DNA of 64,000 nt from Planctomycetota bacterium (GCA_022600195.1 JAHZKX010000018.1:124001-188000); one strand, 5' to 3'. Shown: positions 1 through 9,836, counted from the first letter of the stretch. Program-made: numbers and translations. Notes: generated from the sequence alone by a model not told the origin.

Positions 1-1
1 T

Positions 2-3000
2 CAGGAACGTCGATTTAAAAGCGCACAACAACTGATCAACGATCAACAATGGGAGGCAGCGCGGGAAAAACTGCAATTGATGCTCGAAAACAGTATCAAT
101 CTCCCCGTGCATGTAGCCGGTTCACAGAAACTGATTACAGATCGGGAGCTTATTTATCAGTTATTGGAACTTCTCCCCCTTGAACAACGTGAAAAGTTCA
201 ACCGTCAATATGAGGCGCTGGCTGAAAAACAATTCCATGATGCCCGCTTGAATGAATCTCCGCCGGAAATCTATGCTGAAATTGCTACTCGTTTTGTCGG
301 CACACCATTCGGATTGAAAGCAATGAATTATCTGGCCTCCTACCATATGGAGCGAGGCGAGTTTGGATTGGCCGAACAATATCTGCAACGACTCTTGATT
401 CAAAAAGCGCCGATCACAAAAACTCCACAGTGGAAAACAAAAACCGCCTTTGTTTTCAAACAAACAGGTAAACAGTCGCTGATTCCCGATCTGTTTCAAG
501 CAGGCGATGAATCACCAAAGCCAGACCAGCAGATCATCATTGCAGGTACCTCCCAATTCCCACAAAACTGGCTCAATAAGCAGCCATTGGTCAACACGAA
601 TTCAAATCCACTTCTGGATGAATGGCCGATGCTGCATGGTTCACCCAGCCGGGCGGCACGTTCGAAAAATGTGGACCCACTGTTGATTCCACGCTGGTCC
701 TTTCCACTCACATCGAATCATACGATCCAATCGCAGTTGAATTTGATTCAGGAAGACCTGGCAATTTCACAACGTGCCACGGTTCCTGCACTTCCGCCAA
801 TAGCCATTAATGGAAAAATTGTTTTTCGAACTCTCAAAGGTGTTCAAGTACTTGATGCACAGACAGGAGCTCCCCTTTGGGAATCTCCTCTGAATAGCTC
901 ACCTGAAGCTGCCTATATCACTGCCCAGCTAAAGGGCCTCAATACGCCCCAGGCACGAGGCCTGTTTGAGCCTACCTCGAATACTCAGTCTTTTTCCCTT
1001 TATACAGGTAAAAATCCGGACACACACCCTTTGACCAGTCTGGTCTATAGAAATGCCAACTGGGGGAGCCAAAGCAGTGATGGCCAGCGACTGTTCATTG
1101 TGGAAAGCATGCGACTGAATTTCGGATCGTCGGGATACTCACACAATATCAATCGGTTTCGTCGAGGGAGGAACCCCTTCGAGGCAAATTTCTGGTCTTC
1201 AAATCAAATCAGTGCCTACGACCTGGAATCGGGACAACCTCTCTGGAAAGTCGGGGGCACCAGGTTTGATGAACCCTTTGATCTGCCACTTGCAGGTACG
1301 TTTTTCTTTGGAGCTCCCACACCGGCAGGAGACGAACTATATGTTGTAGGGGAACGCAATCGGGAAATCCGCGTTTATGCCCTCGATCCACAAACCGGTG
1401 AGGAACGCTGGTCACAACAAATTGGCAACCCTGACCAGGACATTGCCACCGATATGGTCAGACGCTGGTGGATTGCACCGGTGGCCGTAGATCAGGGAGT
1501 CCTGGTCTGCCCTACGACAATTGGCTTGCTCACAGCCATTGATCGTTTGAATCACTCGGTCCTCTGGTCAACAAAATACAAGGCTTCTAATCCAAACAAT
1601 CGTAACCAGCGGTTCCGGCGAACAACCAGTACTCCTTTGGAACCTTTGAATCAGCGCTGGTCACCTTCCACACCGATTATCACCGGAAATAAGGTGATTT
1701 ATACACCTCCCGATGAAGATGCCCTGATTTGTCTTGATCTTATCACCGGGACTCCCAGTTGGACAAAACGGGCCAAAGAAACCTATCTGTATCTGGCTGG
1801 TGTCGTTGAAAATAATATTCTGCTGGTCGGAATGAATGGCATCACTGCGATTTCAGTGACAACCGGAAAAACAGTCTGGAATACCGCTTTCAAAACATCT
1901 GCCGGTCCACCAAGTGGGCAGGCAGTGATTGCAGACCAGCGCCTGCACATCCCCTTGCAAAGCGGTCAGGTTTGGACCCTTGATGTGAATTCCGGGAAAG
2001 TCAGCAATAAACTCTTCAGCACAAGTTCCAATCAGCCCCTGGGCAATTTGCTGATTCATAACGGCCAGTTTCTATCACTCAGTCCGAAAGGTCTGGTCAG
2101 CTATGAACAGAAACAGACATATGAAGCACAAATTCAACGGCTCAAACAACAAAACTCTCAAAGCCCATTGGCACTGTTTCATGAATCCAAGCTACTGATG
2201 ATGAGCCACCGTTATCAGGAAGCACTCCTAAAATTACAACAAGTGGAAAGCAACAAGCTTCCTGCTCAACATCAGGAGAATTTTCAGCAACTGGTCGTGA
2301 ACTGTCTGACTTCAATCATTCGGTCTGATTTTCAGAAACATGATCAGCTTGTTGACCAATTGAAACAACGCGTTCGCTCTGACAAAGAACGAATCGAACT
2401 ACAGAGATTGATCATCGAACGCTACATCTCCAGACGGCAGTTTTCAGATGCCCTGGACATGATGCTGGTTCTGGCCAATGCTCCTGCGAACACTTTTTTC
2501 CAGACCGCCACCACCGAAATACAAATCGACTGCTGGATTGCCGGAAAGGCCGCTGATATCTGGAATCAGGCCGATCCTGCGTTTCGCGAACTGTTTTCCA
2601 GGAAGATCAGCCAGAGCACTCAGCAGATCTTGAGTTCCCCACTATCTCAGCAGGAACGTTATCACTGCCAGTTTGGTTTTCACGATGCTGTGATTCCGGT
2701 ATTAGAAGCATTGATCAGGACATCCATGAACTCCGGCCACTTCTATGAAACAGAACTCTGGATTACCCAGCTGATGAAACACAAAACGCCACAAGTGGCT
2801 GCCAGAGGAGTGGCCTCGATGGTTGAACTCTGTCTGAAGCATCACCTGCATCAGGATGCCGCATACTATCTGGAACAGCTCTCTCACTATGATCACAGTT
2901 TCATCGTCTCGGAAAACCGGCCCGTGTCACAATTTCTCGAACTGAAACGACAAGCCATTTCCATTGATGGAGAAAAAAACAAACAGGGCGACTGGAGACC

Positions 3001-4459
3001 TGAAAAACTCAAACTGATCGTGGGCGGTTCGGCTCGATACTATCATAATCAAGAGAACATATTGAATACCAGTGCATCCCACCTGCCCTTCTATCGGGAC
3101 AGAAGACTCGCCGTCAACCCGAAAGAAAATCGATTGACGATCATGCCCCCTTTTGACAAGCGTATGCTCTGGTCGACTCCCCTGCGATCTTCTGATCACT
3201 CCCGTTCATCCGGTTTTAACGAAAGTGAAATCGTAGGACATAATTTGATTCTGCAACACCGTGACATGCTGCATTTCTTTGATCTCGTTGACCAAAAACT
3301 GATCTGGAGCCAGAAACTCGAAAAGCAACAATCCAGCAGCTATTACTCAAACTCCTATCTAAAATCCCCTCCCCCAATGGGTAACGAAACGACCCTCGTA
3401 CATCGATATCATCCTTCAATTGCGAATCAAAAGATTGGTATGATCGCGGCCGCTAACGCAGACTACACCTGCTATTTCAGCCGTCGCAAGATCATACTCA
3501 TTTCTACCAGAACCGGGAAAGTCCGCTGGACACACGAGAATGTCGACAAAGAAACCAGAGTCCTCGGTGACGACGATTTTATTTATCTGGTCTCTAGTAA
3601 TCGTGTCACCAAAAAAATCCTCCGAGCCAGTGATGGGAAACAGATGGACCTGGGACACACAGATGACAATCTCAAAAATGCCATCTATCAAAGCGATTCT
3701 GAATTTGTTTCCATCAGTCAACTTATGAACTCAAAAGCCGGCAATAAATCACCTGCGAAAGAAGGTGGAATCACGCTCTATAGTGCTAAACCTCAATCAA
3801 CGGTAAAAAGCTGGAGCCACACTTTCCCCTTACTTTCACAATTCGGAATATTCAACGCTCACTATCTCTCGGTATTAAGCCCCAAAGGAGAGATTTTTAT
3901 TGTCGATCTGCAAACCGGAAAGAAGTCGGCACTGGAACCAGTTCCCCAGGCAGAATTGAAAAAACATAAAAATTTCTATTTGGTTGCCGACGATAATTAC
4001 ATGTATTTTGTAACCCATTCACATACCAGCAATGTAATTTCCGTGAGTGCTCCCTCAATTCCCGTCAATGGCGTATTGTATGTTTATGAACGTCAATCAG
4101 GCAAAAAACTTTGGAATCAATCTTTTAAAGAGCAATATCTTGTCCTCAATACGAACACCCAGCTTCCCATCACCTTACTCGTCTCGCGGAAGCGGAAACG
4201 GATAGATAATCAATCGAACAGTATTCTCCATTTGAAGGCGGTTGATAAAAAAACAGGAAAAAGCCTGCTCTCCTGGGAGGCCCCCATTCAATCGAATATC
4301 CGCGCTGTTGAGGTCGATTACCAACAGAAAATGATTGAAATTCTCACATATAATGCAAGAATCCGCCTCTATGACGCCGATGAACTGGCTGTCAGGACCC
4401 TGAAAAAGACCAACCCCACTTCCAAAACACCCCCCAAAGCCCCCATCCAAAAGAAATAA
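2..4459 (+). CDS. Giant PQQ-like beta-propeller/TPR protein (5' end missing)
   Basis: The reading frame is open from base 2, so the gene starts upstream of the window; at least 1,485 residues are present. Counting from the TTG at base 77, residues 1-120 look helical and TPR-like. About 180-690 is a first PQQ-type beta-propeller with recurring 'Asp-x-x-Thr-Gly-x-x-x-Trp' blades. About 700-960 is again helical, TPR-like. About 1000-1440 is a second propeller. Such proteins are common in planctomycetes and are usually annotated as PQQ-binding-like repeat proteins; the family resembles BamB and alcohol-dehydrogenase propellers. No catalytic residues are identifiable, so a scaffold or binding role is an inference. 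The N-terminus, where a signal peptide would be, lies outside the window. The next gene follows on the same strand. Confidence 0.85.
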   Translation, partial: QERRFKSAQQLINDQQWEAAREKLQLMLENSINLPVHVAGSQKLITDRELIYQLLELLPLEQREKFNRQYEALAEKQFHDARLNESPPEIYAEIATRFVGTPFGLKAMNYLASYHMERGEFGLAEQYLQRLLIQKAPITKTPQWKTKTAFVFKQTGKQSLIPDLFQAGDESPKPDQQIIIAGTSQFPQNWLNKQPLVNTNSNPLLDEWPMLHGSPSRAARSKNVDPLLIPRWSFPLTSNHTIQSQLNLIQEDLAISQRATVPALPPIAINGKIVFRTLKGVQVLDAQTGAPLWESPLNSSPEAAYITAQLKGLNTPQARGLFEPTSNTQSFSLYTGKNPDTHPLTSLVYRNANWGSQSSDGQRLFIVESMRLNFGSSGYSHNINRFRRGRNPFEANFWSSNQISAYDLESGQPLWKVGGTRFDEPFDLPLAGTFFFGAPTPAGDELYVVGERNREIRVYALDPQTGEERWSQQIGNPDQDIATDMVRRWWIAPVAVDQGVLVCPTTIGLLTAIDRLNHSVLWSTKYKASNPNNRNQRFRRTTSTPLEPLNQRWSPSTPIITGNKVIYTPPDEDALICLDLITGTPSWTKRAKETYLYLAGVVENNILLVGMNGITAISVTTGKTVWNTAFKTSAGPPSGQAVIADQRLHIPLQSGQVWTLDVNSGKVSNKLFSTSSNQPLGNLLIHNGQFLSLSPKGLVSYEQKQTYEAQIQRLKQQNSQSPLALFHESKLLMMSHRYQEALLKLQQVESNKLPAQHQENFQQLVVNCLTSIIRSDFQKHDQLVDQLKQRVRSDKERIELQRLIIERYISRRQFSDALDMMLVLANAPANTFFQTATTEIQIDCWIAGKAADIWNQADPAFRELFSRKISQSTQQILSSPLSQQERYHCQFGFHDAVIPVLEALIRTSMNSGHFYETELWITQLMKHKTPQVAARGVASMVELCLKHHLHQDAAYYLEQLSHYDHSFIVSENRPVSQFLELKRQAISIDGEKNKQGDWRPEKLKLIVGGSARYYHNQENILNTSASHLPFYRDRRLAVNPKENRLTIMPPFDKRMLWSTPLRSSDHSRSSGFNESEIVGHNLILQHRDMLHFFDLVDQKLIWSQKLEKQQSSSYYSNSYLKSPPPMGNETTLVHRYHPSIANQKIGMIAAANADYTCYFSRRKIILISTRTGKVRWTHENVDKETRVLGDDDFIYLVSSNRVTKKILRASDGKQMDLGHTDDNLKNAIYQSDSEFVSISQLMNSKAGNKSPAKEGGITLYSAKPQSTVKSWSHTFPLLSQFGIFNAHYLSVLSPKGEIFIVDLQTGKKSALEPVPQAELKKHKNFYLVADDNYMYFVTHSHTSNVISVSAPSIPVNGVLYVYERQSGKKLWNQSFKEQYLVLNTNTQLPITLLVSRKRKRIDNQSNSILHLKAVDKKTGKSLLSWEAPIQSNIRAVEVDYQQKMIEILTYNARIRLYDADELAVRTLKKTNPTSKTPPKAPIQKK

Positions 4460-4543
4460 AGATACTGCTTGCCAAATCAAACACATCAAAATACAATGAT
4501 ATGGTTTCACCCTGAGTCAATTCTCTCAATCTTGAAGAGAGTC

Positions 4544-4996
4544 ATGATGTACCCAGTTTTTGTCCTGTTAATGATGATCTCGCTGCTGCTGCCCGCAGTT
4601 CCCGTTTCGGGATGTGAGTGCGCTCAGAATCAACACAGCTCAGCCAAAAAAAGCTGTTGTTGCAGTAACCCTGTTTCAGAACAGTCACAAAAACAAAAAT
4701 CCTGCTGCTGTCAATCAGCCAGACAGCGTGAAACACAGCCTGCTCTAGCAAAGAATCAGATTCAGTGTCAGAAGCAAAGCTGTCAATGCCAGCAGATGTT
4801 CTCGCAACCAGCGATCATCGTTTCTATGAAATCGACAGAACTTACTGAGCAACTACGCTACCGTATTGATTCAGTCGATCAGTCATCCGAACTTTCTGTT
4901 CGTCCCGCGTCCACACTCTCGATTGAGAAGCCTCACTCTGTCAGATCTTACTCTGCAGGGGAGTTTTGCGCGCACTTCTGCCTCTGGTTAATCTAA
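4544..4996 (+). CDS. Small secreted Cys-rich protein
   Basis: No family is recognised. From the ATG at 4544 the product is 150 residues. It begins with a clear signal peptide of about 22 residues: Met-Met-Tyr, then a Leu/Met/Val-rich core ending near Val-Ser-Gly-Cys. The mature part is rich in Cys and Gln, with two Cys-Cys-Cys clusters and several Cys-x-Cys pairs before a Ser-rich tail that ends hydrophobic with two more Cys. The clusters suggest metal binding or multiple disulfides. ATGs at 4496 and 4544 and a TTG at 4469 are possible starts. I prefer 4544 because it begins the signal peptide directly and follows a GAAGAGAG stretch. It lies just after the giant propeller gene and before another secreted Cys-rich gene, so a shared metal-related role is possible but unproven. 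Confidence 0.6.
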   Translation: MMYPVFVLLMMISLLLPAVPVSGCECAQNQHSSAKKSCCCSNPVSEQSQKQKSCCCQSARQRETQPALAKNQIQCQKQSCQCQQMFSQPAIIVSMKSTELTEQLRYRIDSVDQSSELSVRPASTLSIEKPHSVRSYSAGEFCAHFCLWLI

Positions 4997-5185
4997 TTCG
5001 CTTCGATTCAATGTCGGATTGACCAGATCCGTTCTGCAAACATGTATCTCTTGAGAGAGATCACATGCTGCTTTTCTTGCTGAACAATCTCTTCTTCAGA
5101 AAACCTGAACGGATCTTGTTTTAAATACGAGTTTTAAAGTTTACTGAAACCATTAAACATTTATTTTACTTTCAAGGAGAAACCG

Positions 5186-5626
5186 ATGCGTCAAGTTCTA
5201 TCTATCGTAGCCTTAGTGGCTGTCGTTGCATTTGTTGGTCAAACTGTTGCCGCCGAAGGCAAAGGCAAAGCGATCTGCCCCGTAGCAGGCAAAGCAGCTA
5301 ACCCAAAATGCACCGTTGATTACAAAGGGGCAACTGTCAGCCTCTGCTGTGGCAAATGCAAAGCAGCGTTCTCAAAGAACCCTGCCAAGTTCGCCGCCAA
5401 AGCAAATCTGCAACTGGTTGCCACTGGGCAAGCCAAGCAGGTCAAATGCCCCTTCGCTGGCAAACCAGTCAACCCAGCTCAGTCAGTGACCGTTGCTGGT
5501 ACTGAAGTATCATTCTGCTGTGGTGGATGCAAAGGTAAAGCTTCCAAAGCGGAAGGTGATGATCAGATTAAGTTGATCTTCAACGACAAAGCATTTGAAA
5601 AAGGCTTTAAAGTTACCAAAAAATAG
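5186..5626 (+). CDS. Secreted protein with two YHS/TRASH-like Cys modules
   Basis: This 146-residue protein has an ATG start with a good AGGAG-type ribosome site (5175-5180) and a signal peptide of about 22 residues ending Val-Ala-Ala. The mature protein is an internal duplication. Each half carries Cys-Pro-x-Ala-Gly-Lys-x-x-Asn-Pro, about 20 residues, then Cys-Cys-Gly-x-Cys-Lys (first copy around residues 31-65, second around 88-120). That spacing resembles YHS/TRASH-type metal-binding modules, so periplasmic metal binding is likely; the metal is unknown. Codon choice looks strongly biased and the gene ends in a near-ideal terminator, both suggesting high expression. It follows another Cys-rich secreted gene by about 190 bases. 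Confidence 0.8.
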   Translation: MRQVLSIVALVAVVAFVGQTVAAEGKGKAICPVAGKAANPKCTVDYKGATVSLCCGKCKAAFSKNPAKFAAKANLQLVATGQAKQVKCPFAGKPVNPAQSVTVAGTEVSFCCGGCKGKASKAEGDDQIKLIFNDKAFEKGFKVTKK

Positions 5627-5717
5627 TGAACTCTTTATGAACTTCAATCCAACAGCTATTTGCGAGTCAGCGTGTTGGGTTTGAACTAAAACGAGAACTC
5701 ACTTAATAGTGACAGGG

Positions 5718-5754
5718 GCGGGAGATTCTTTCGAGAATCTCCCGCTCTTTTTTT
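5718..5754 (+). terminator. Rho-independent terminator
   Basis: A perfect 12-bp GC-rich stem (5718-5729 with 5734-5745) closes on a TTCG tetraloop (5730-5733) and is followed by a run of T. It ends transcription of the YHS-like gene about 90 bases upstream. Confidence 0.93.
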
Positions 5755-5862
5755 ATCTCCGACCCAGCAACGAGAGTGTATCAAATGTAACCGTCGTGGC
5801 TTCTTCACGATGACACTTGATCCAATTGGCTTTGGAAACGCTGCAATCAACCTGAATACAAG

Positions 5863-7062
5863 TTAAGTCGTGTATTCTGAATTGAGACGCACATATTCCT
5901 GTGTCAGATCGCTGGTCCAGAAGACCACCGATGCTTCGCCAAAGGGCAGTTGCACCTCTATCGAGACTTCTCGATTCTGCCGGATACCATCGGAAACAGA
6001 CTGCTCATCAAATTCGGCGGGTACTCCACTTTTATAAATCAACGTGCCGTTGATATGTAGTACAATGTCCTGCTCAGTCAGTTTGACACTGGTCCGTCCG
6101 ATGGCAGATACAATCCGCCCCCAGTTGGGATCCGAGCCCGCGATTGCTGTTTTCACCAACGCATCGTTGGCAATCGTCTGGGCAATTTCGAATGCTTCCG
6201 CTCTCAGTTGAGTGCCTGCAACCTCAATGGTAATGAAATGGTCGGCCCCTTCTGCATCCCGAATAATAGCTTGTCCTAACTCAACAGCAACTTCATCAAT
6301 GACAGCCTGCAGTTCACTGAGTTCCTGCTCAGAGTATGAGCCAGAGCCCGCAGCACCATTTGCCAGCAAAATCACGGTGTCGCTGGTACTCGTATGACCT
6401 TCAACCGAAACACAATTGAAACTCCGGTCCACAGCATGTCTCAACATTTGGTCCGTTTGAGACGGATCGAGCGAGGCATCGGTCAGGATCACAGACAGCA
6501 TCGTTGCCATGTTGGGGGCAATCATTGCAGCGCCTTTCGCAACGCCACTTACTCGAACTGTTTTCCCACCAACCAAAAGCGTGCGAGTGGCCTGCTTGGG
6601 AACCGTATCAGTAGTCATCATTCCGCGCGCTGCATTTAGAAATCCTTTAGAATCCGAGTCCAATTGCCGGATCGCTTCAGGAATCCCCACTTCAATTGGG
6701 GAACGAGGTAGAAAATGACCAATAATCCCTGTCGAACAAACCAGCACCTGATTTTCATCGACATCAAGACCACTTGCCACCTGCTGTGTCATCCAGCGTG
6801 CATCTTCTATTCCACGCTCCCCCGTACAGGCATTGGCATTTCCTGAATTGATGATCACCGCTCGGATCGAATCAGCGGGAACACGTTCGCGAGAAACTTT
6901 TACAGGCGCACCACACACCTGGTTTTGAGTAAAGACTCCAGCCCCACTGCAGGGTGTCTCTGAAACAAACAACGACAAATCAAAAGTCGATTGATTCTCT
7001 TTGATACCACAAGCCAGACCAGCAGCCCGAAAATTCTCGGGTAATATCATTTCAGCAGCCAA
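5863..7062 (-). CDS. argJ: Glutamate N-acetyltransferase / amino-acid acetyltransferase ArgJ
   Basis: ArgJ transfers acetyl from N-acetylornithine to glutamate, and in bifunctional forms also makes N-acetylglutamate from acetyl-CoA, in cytosolic arginine synthesis. The 399-residue product has the usual length and the autoprocessing site Asn-Met-Ala-Thr-Met-Leu. Cleavage is expected between Ala186 and Thr187, and Thr187 becomes the nucleophile. Other family blocks are visible: Asn-Ser-Gly-Asn-Ala-Asn-Ala near 72-78 and Cys-Ser-Thr-Gly near 109-112. The start is a TTG at 7062, backed by GGAG six bases upstream; the ATG at 7050 is the alternative. It lies 28 bases after argC on the same strand, so the two are probably one transcript. 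Whether it is mono- or bifunctional cannot be told from sequence. Confidence 0.96.
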   Translation of the reverse strand: MAAEMILPENFRAAGLACGIKENQSTFDLSLFVSETPCSGAGVFTQNQVCGAPVKVSRERVPADSIRAVIINSGNANACTGERGIEDARWMTQQVASGLDVDENQVLVCSTGIIGHFLPRSPIEVGIPEAIRQLDSDSKGFLNAARGMMTTDTVPKQATRTLLVGGKTVRVSGVAKGAAMIAPNMATMLSVILTDASLDPSQTDQMLRHAVDRSFNCVSVEGHTSTSDTVILLANGAAGSGSYSEQELSELQAVIDEVAVELGQAIIRDAEGADHFITIEVAGTQLRAEAFEIAQTIANDALVKTAIAGSDPNWGRIVSAIGRTSVKLTEQDIVLHINGTLIYKSGVPAEFDEQSVSDGIRQNREVSIEVQLPFGEASVVFWTSDLTQEYVRLNSEYTT

Positions 7063-7090
7063 CGGTTTCTCCTTCGAGATCTAAGAAAAT

Positions 7091-8104
7091 TCAGACGATT
7101 AATCCGGTCGTTTCAGCATAACCCGACATCAGGTTAAAATTCTGAACGGCAACTCCTGCCGCACCTTTGATCAAATTATCTAACGCCGAAAAGACGATCA
7201 ATTGATCGCCAGAAAACTGCACCGAGATATCACAATAGTTTGTATCCGAAACGTCTTTTGTCGCGGGTATTCGATCAATGACCCGCACAAACGGCTTCCC
7301 CTCATAAAACGACCGATAAACCTGGAGTATCTCGTCCCTGCTCGCAGCTTGTAGTAATCGAGGATACATGGTCGCCAGAATCCCACGATTCATGGGAGTC
7401 AGATGGGGAGTGAATATGACGTTGACTTCTTTCCCGCCAACAGTGGTCAGCACTTCTTCGATTTCCGGTGTATGGCGATGTGTGCCCACACCATAGGCGG
7501 TAATACTTTCATTGCATTCAGAGTAAAGTGTCCCCAGCTTGGGATTCCGTCCCGCACCACTCACGCCACTTTTGGCATCGATGATAATGCCTGTGGGATC
7601 AATCAACCCTGCCGCCAATAATGGTGCGAGTCCCAGAATCGACGTGCTCGTATAACATCCCGGGTTCGCAATCAGGTTAGCTGAGGGAATTTTGTCTGCC
7701 CCGAGTTCAGGGAGACCATAAACTGTACTCCCCAATCGGGTCGGATCAGTATGCACATGATGATACCACTTCTCGTAAACAGCCGGATCGCTCAGACGAT
7801 AGTCGGCACTTAAATCAACAACCCGACAACCATCAGCCAATAGTTCAGGAATGACTTCCATACTGGCCACATGCGGTAGTGCACAAAAAATAAAGTCTGC
7901 CCTTTCCGCGATTTCCGCCGCCGACAATGCTTCGCACCGCAGATCCAGGCGCCCTTCGAGACAGGGATGAATTGCGCTGATGTGCGGGGCATCCGTCTGA
8001 CGCGAAGTCAACGCAACAATTTCAACGTCCGGATTTCGCAACAGAATTTTGATTAACTCCAGAGCCGCATAACCGGTGGCCCCCATAATGGCAACTTTTG
8101 TCAT
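7091..8104 (-). CDS. argC: N-acetyl-gamma-glutamyl-phosphate reductase ArgC
   Basis: ArgC is the NADPH-dependent reductase that makes N-acetylglutamate semialdehyde in arginine synthesis. The N-terminus has the Rossmann motif Gly-Ala-Thr-Gly-Tyr (residues 8-12). The catalytic Cys150 sits in Ala-Asn-Pro-Gly-Cys-Tyr. Conserved Gly-Val-Ser-Gly-Ala-Gly-Arg and His-Arg-His-Thr-Pro-Glu motifs follow. I start at the ATG at 8104; a TTG at 8119 would add five residues. Length (337) is normal. It is first of the argC-argJ pair; the rest of the arginine pathway is not in this window. Confidence 0.96.
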   Translation of the reverse strand: MTKVAIMGATGYAALELIKILLRNPDVEIVALTSRQTDAPHISAIHPCLEGRLDLRCEALSAAEIAERADFIFCALPHVASMEVIPELLADGCRVVDLSADYRLSDPAVYEKWYHHVHTDPTRLGSTVYGLPELGADKIPSANLIANPGCYTSTSILGLAPLLAAGLIDPTGIIIDAKSGVSGAGRNPKLGTLYSECNESITAYGVGTHRHTPEIEEVLTTVGGKEVNVIFTPHLTPMNRGILATMYPRLLQAASRDEILQVYRSFYEGKPFVRVIDRIPATKDVSDTNYCDISVQFSGDQLIVFSALDNLIKGAAGVAVQNFNLMSGYAETTGLIV

Positions 8105-8570
8105 CTTTTCCCGATCCAACTATATTCTAAGAGCATTAAAACCGTGTCAGGCTTCTGCCAGAGACCAATGAGCCATCTATTTTAGAAGCGAATAAGAAGA
8201 CGACAAGGATTGACTCCATAAGGATCGCCCGCTTTCTCTATTTTGGCAGGATCCTATTGCATCGCGACAACAAACAAAAGCAGAGCTCTGCTGATAAAGC
8301 AATAAAAAGGGGATCCGGTTCAATCGTCCTGCGAAAACTGCTGATTTTATAATGATTATTTAGAATTAAGAAAGTCAACACTCATGCTGCAATTGACTGT
8401 GATTCTTTCAAATTAAGCTGCAAAATCAATTCGGCTTCCTTTTCAAAAACCATTGGAAACATCACAATAAAACCATTGATCCCGATCATATTCAGAGACA
8501 GCAATTCAATCGGCTATGTTCTGAGTTCTTAATTATAGGGCGGTCAGGTATTTGATCGTCTGGAGCTCAA
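8105..8570. other. Intergenic region between argC and the sugar module
   Basis: This 466-base divergent region should hold the promoters of argC (minus) and of the plus-strand sugar module. It contains a perfect 14-bp palindrome at 8279-8292 (half site AGCAGAG). No RNA gene or riboswitch is evident. Confidence 0.5.
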
Positions 8571-8600
8571 ATGAACACTCGCCAGTTTAACATCAAATAA
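8571..8600 (+). CDS. Possible nine-residue leader peptide
   Basis: ATG-to-TAA open frame of nine sense codons (Met-Asn-Thr-Arg-Gln-Phe-Asn-Ile-Lys). It ends 12 bases before the start of the cupin gene. A GGAG lies five bases ahead of its ATG, a better ribosome site than the downstream gene has. It could couple translation or act as a leader, or be chance. There is no run of one amino acid to suggest classical attenuation. Confidence 0.3.
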   Translation: MNTRQFNIK

Positions 8601-8612
8601 GATGAGCAAAGA

Positions 8613-9836
8613 ATGTCTAACGTTGCCAAACTTGCCACCGATGCACTGACTGAAGGTGGTGGAATTTTACGATTGGCTCCTACATGGGTTCCCCGTTCCT
8701 TTCTTCAACCCGGTCGTCGTTTGAAACTGCATCCTCAAGACTATTATGCCTTGGGAACACACCGAGGCGGCATTGACGAACGCTGGTTTGGATCAACAAC
8801 CGTTGCCACCAACGAAGGGGCACCGGACGACGAAGGTTTGAGCTACTGTGCCTTCGGCGGGGAAAAATTTACCCTGCGTGATGCCATTTCCGAACTGGGA
8901 GCCGAAGTCATCGGGGACTCAATTTGGGGGAAATATCAGAAATGGCCCGTCTACTCCAAGTTCTTCGATAACATGGGCCCCATTCCACACCACATGCATC
9001 AAAATGCCGAACAGGCTGCATTGGTAGGACAGGAAGGAAAACCGGAATCCTACTACTTCCCACCACAAATGAATGCCATTGGGAATAACTTCCCCTATAC
9101 TTTCATGGGCCTGGAACCGGGAACCTCAAAACAGGATGTGATCGACTGCCTGGATCGCTGGAATGCCGGCGACAATGGAATTCTCGATCTCTCCAAAGCG
9201 TATCGCCTCAAAACGGGAACAGGCTGGTTGATTCCTCCCTGTGTCTTACATGCTCCAGGAAGTCTCGTCACTTACGAGCCACAATGGGGCAGTGATGTCT
9301 TCGGAATGTATCAGTCAATGGTCGAAGGCCGTGCTGTGCCACGATCACTGTTGACCAAAGACTTCCCGGAAGACAAGCACGACGATAATGCTTATCTTGT
9401 GGATGCACTCGATTGGGAAGCCAATGTAGACCCCAGCTTTAAAGATAATAACTACCTCGAACCAATTCCAGTCGCTGATACCTCGGCGGAAGGCTACATG
9501 GACCGCTGGATTGTCTATGGCAAGGTGAAGGGAGAACAGCTCTTCACAGCCAAAGAATTGACCGTTGATCCGGGCTCCAAAGTCACCATCAAAGACACCG
9601 GCGCTTACAGTTGGATCACTGTGCAAGGCGAAGGGTCGATTGGAAACTTGAGACTGCAGACACCCGTCATGATCCGCTTCGGCGAGATGACCGAAGACGA
9701 AGTCTTCGTCTCAGAAAAAACAGCACAAGCAGGAGTCACCATTGAAAATACCGGTAGCGAACCTTTAGTCTCGCTTCGCTATTTTGGCCCCGGCGCCTGC
9801 CCGAGTGCTCCCAATATCGGCGATCATAAAAAATAA
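8613..9836 (+). CDS. Cupin, mannose-6-phosphate isomerase-like
   Basis: A 407-residue cytosolic protein with no signal peptide. Residues 126-133 (His-His-Met-His-Gln-Asn-Ala-Glu) form a germin-type His-x-His-x3-Glu metal site. His213, in a Pro-Pro-Cys-Val-Leu-His-Ala-Pro-Gly stretch followed by Tyr-Glu-Pro-Gln and Ser-Asp, resembles the second metal-binding segment of type I phosphomannose isomerases. A second cupin-like beta domain occupies about 310-395. A metal-dependent sugar or sugar-phosphate isomerase is the best guess; the substrate is unknown. It is first of three same-strand genes with a TIM-barrel isomerase and a Gfo/Idh/MocA dehydrogenase, which points to a dedicated carbohydrate route. 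The ribosome site is weak. Confidence 0.8.
   Translation: MSNVAKLATDALTEGGGILRLAPTWVPRSFLQPGRRLKLHPQDYYALGTHRGGIDERWFGSTTVATNEGAPDDEGLSYCAFGGEKFTLRDAISELGAEVIGDSIWGKYQKWPVYSKFFDNMGPIPHHMHQNAEQAALVGQEGKPESYYFPPQMNAIGNNFPYTFMGLEPGTSKQDVIDCLDRWNAGDNGILDLSKAYRLKTGTGWLIPPCVLHAPGSLVTYEPQWGSDVFGMYQSMVEGRAVPRSLLTKDFPEDKHDDNAYLVDALDWEANVDPSFKDNNYLEPIPVADTSAEGYMDRWIVYGKVKGEQLFTAKELTVDPGSKVTIKDTGAYSWITVQGEGSIGNLRLQTPVMIRFGEMTEDEVFVSEKTAQAGVTIENTGSEPLVSLRYFGPGACPSAPNIGDHKK

Noticed and set aside
8245..8263. A TGGCAG...TTGCA pair upstream of the sugar module that looks like a sigma54 promoter
   Set aside because: The GG and GC elements are 12 bases apart instead of 10, so it does not fit the -24/-12 rule.
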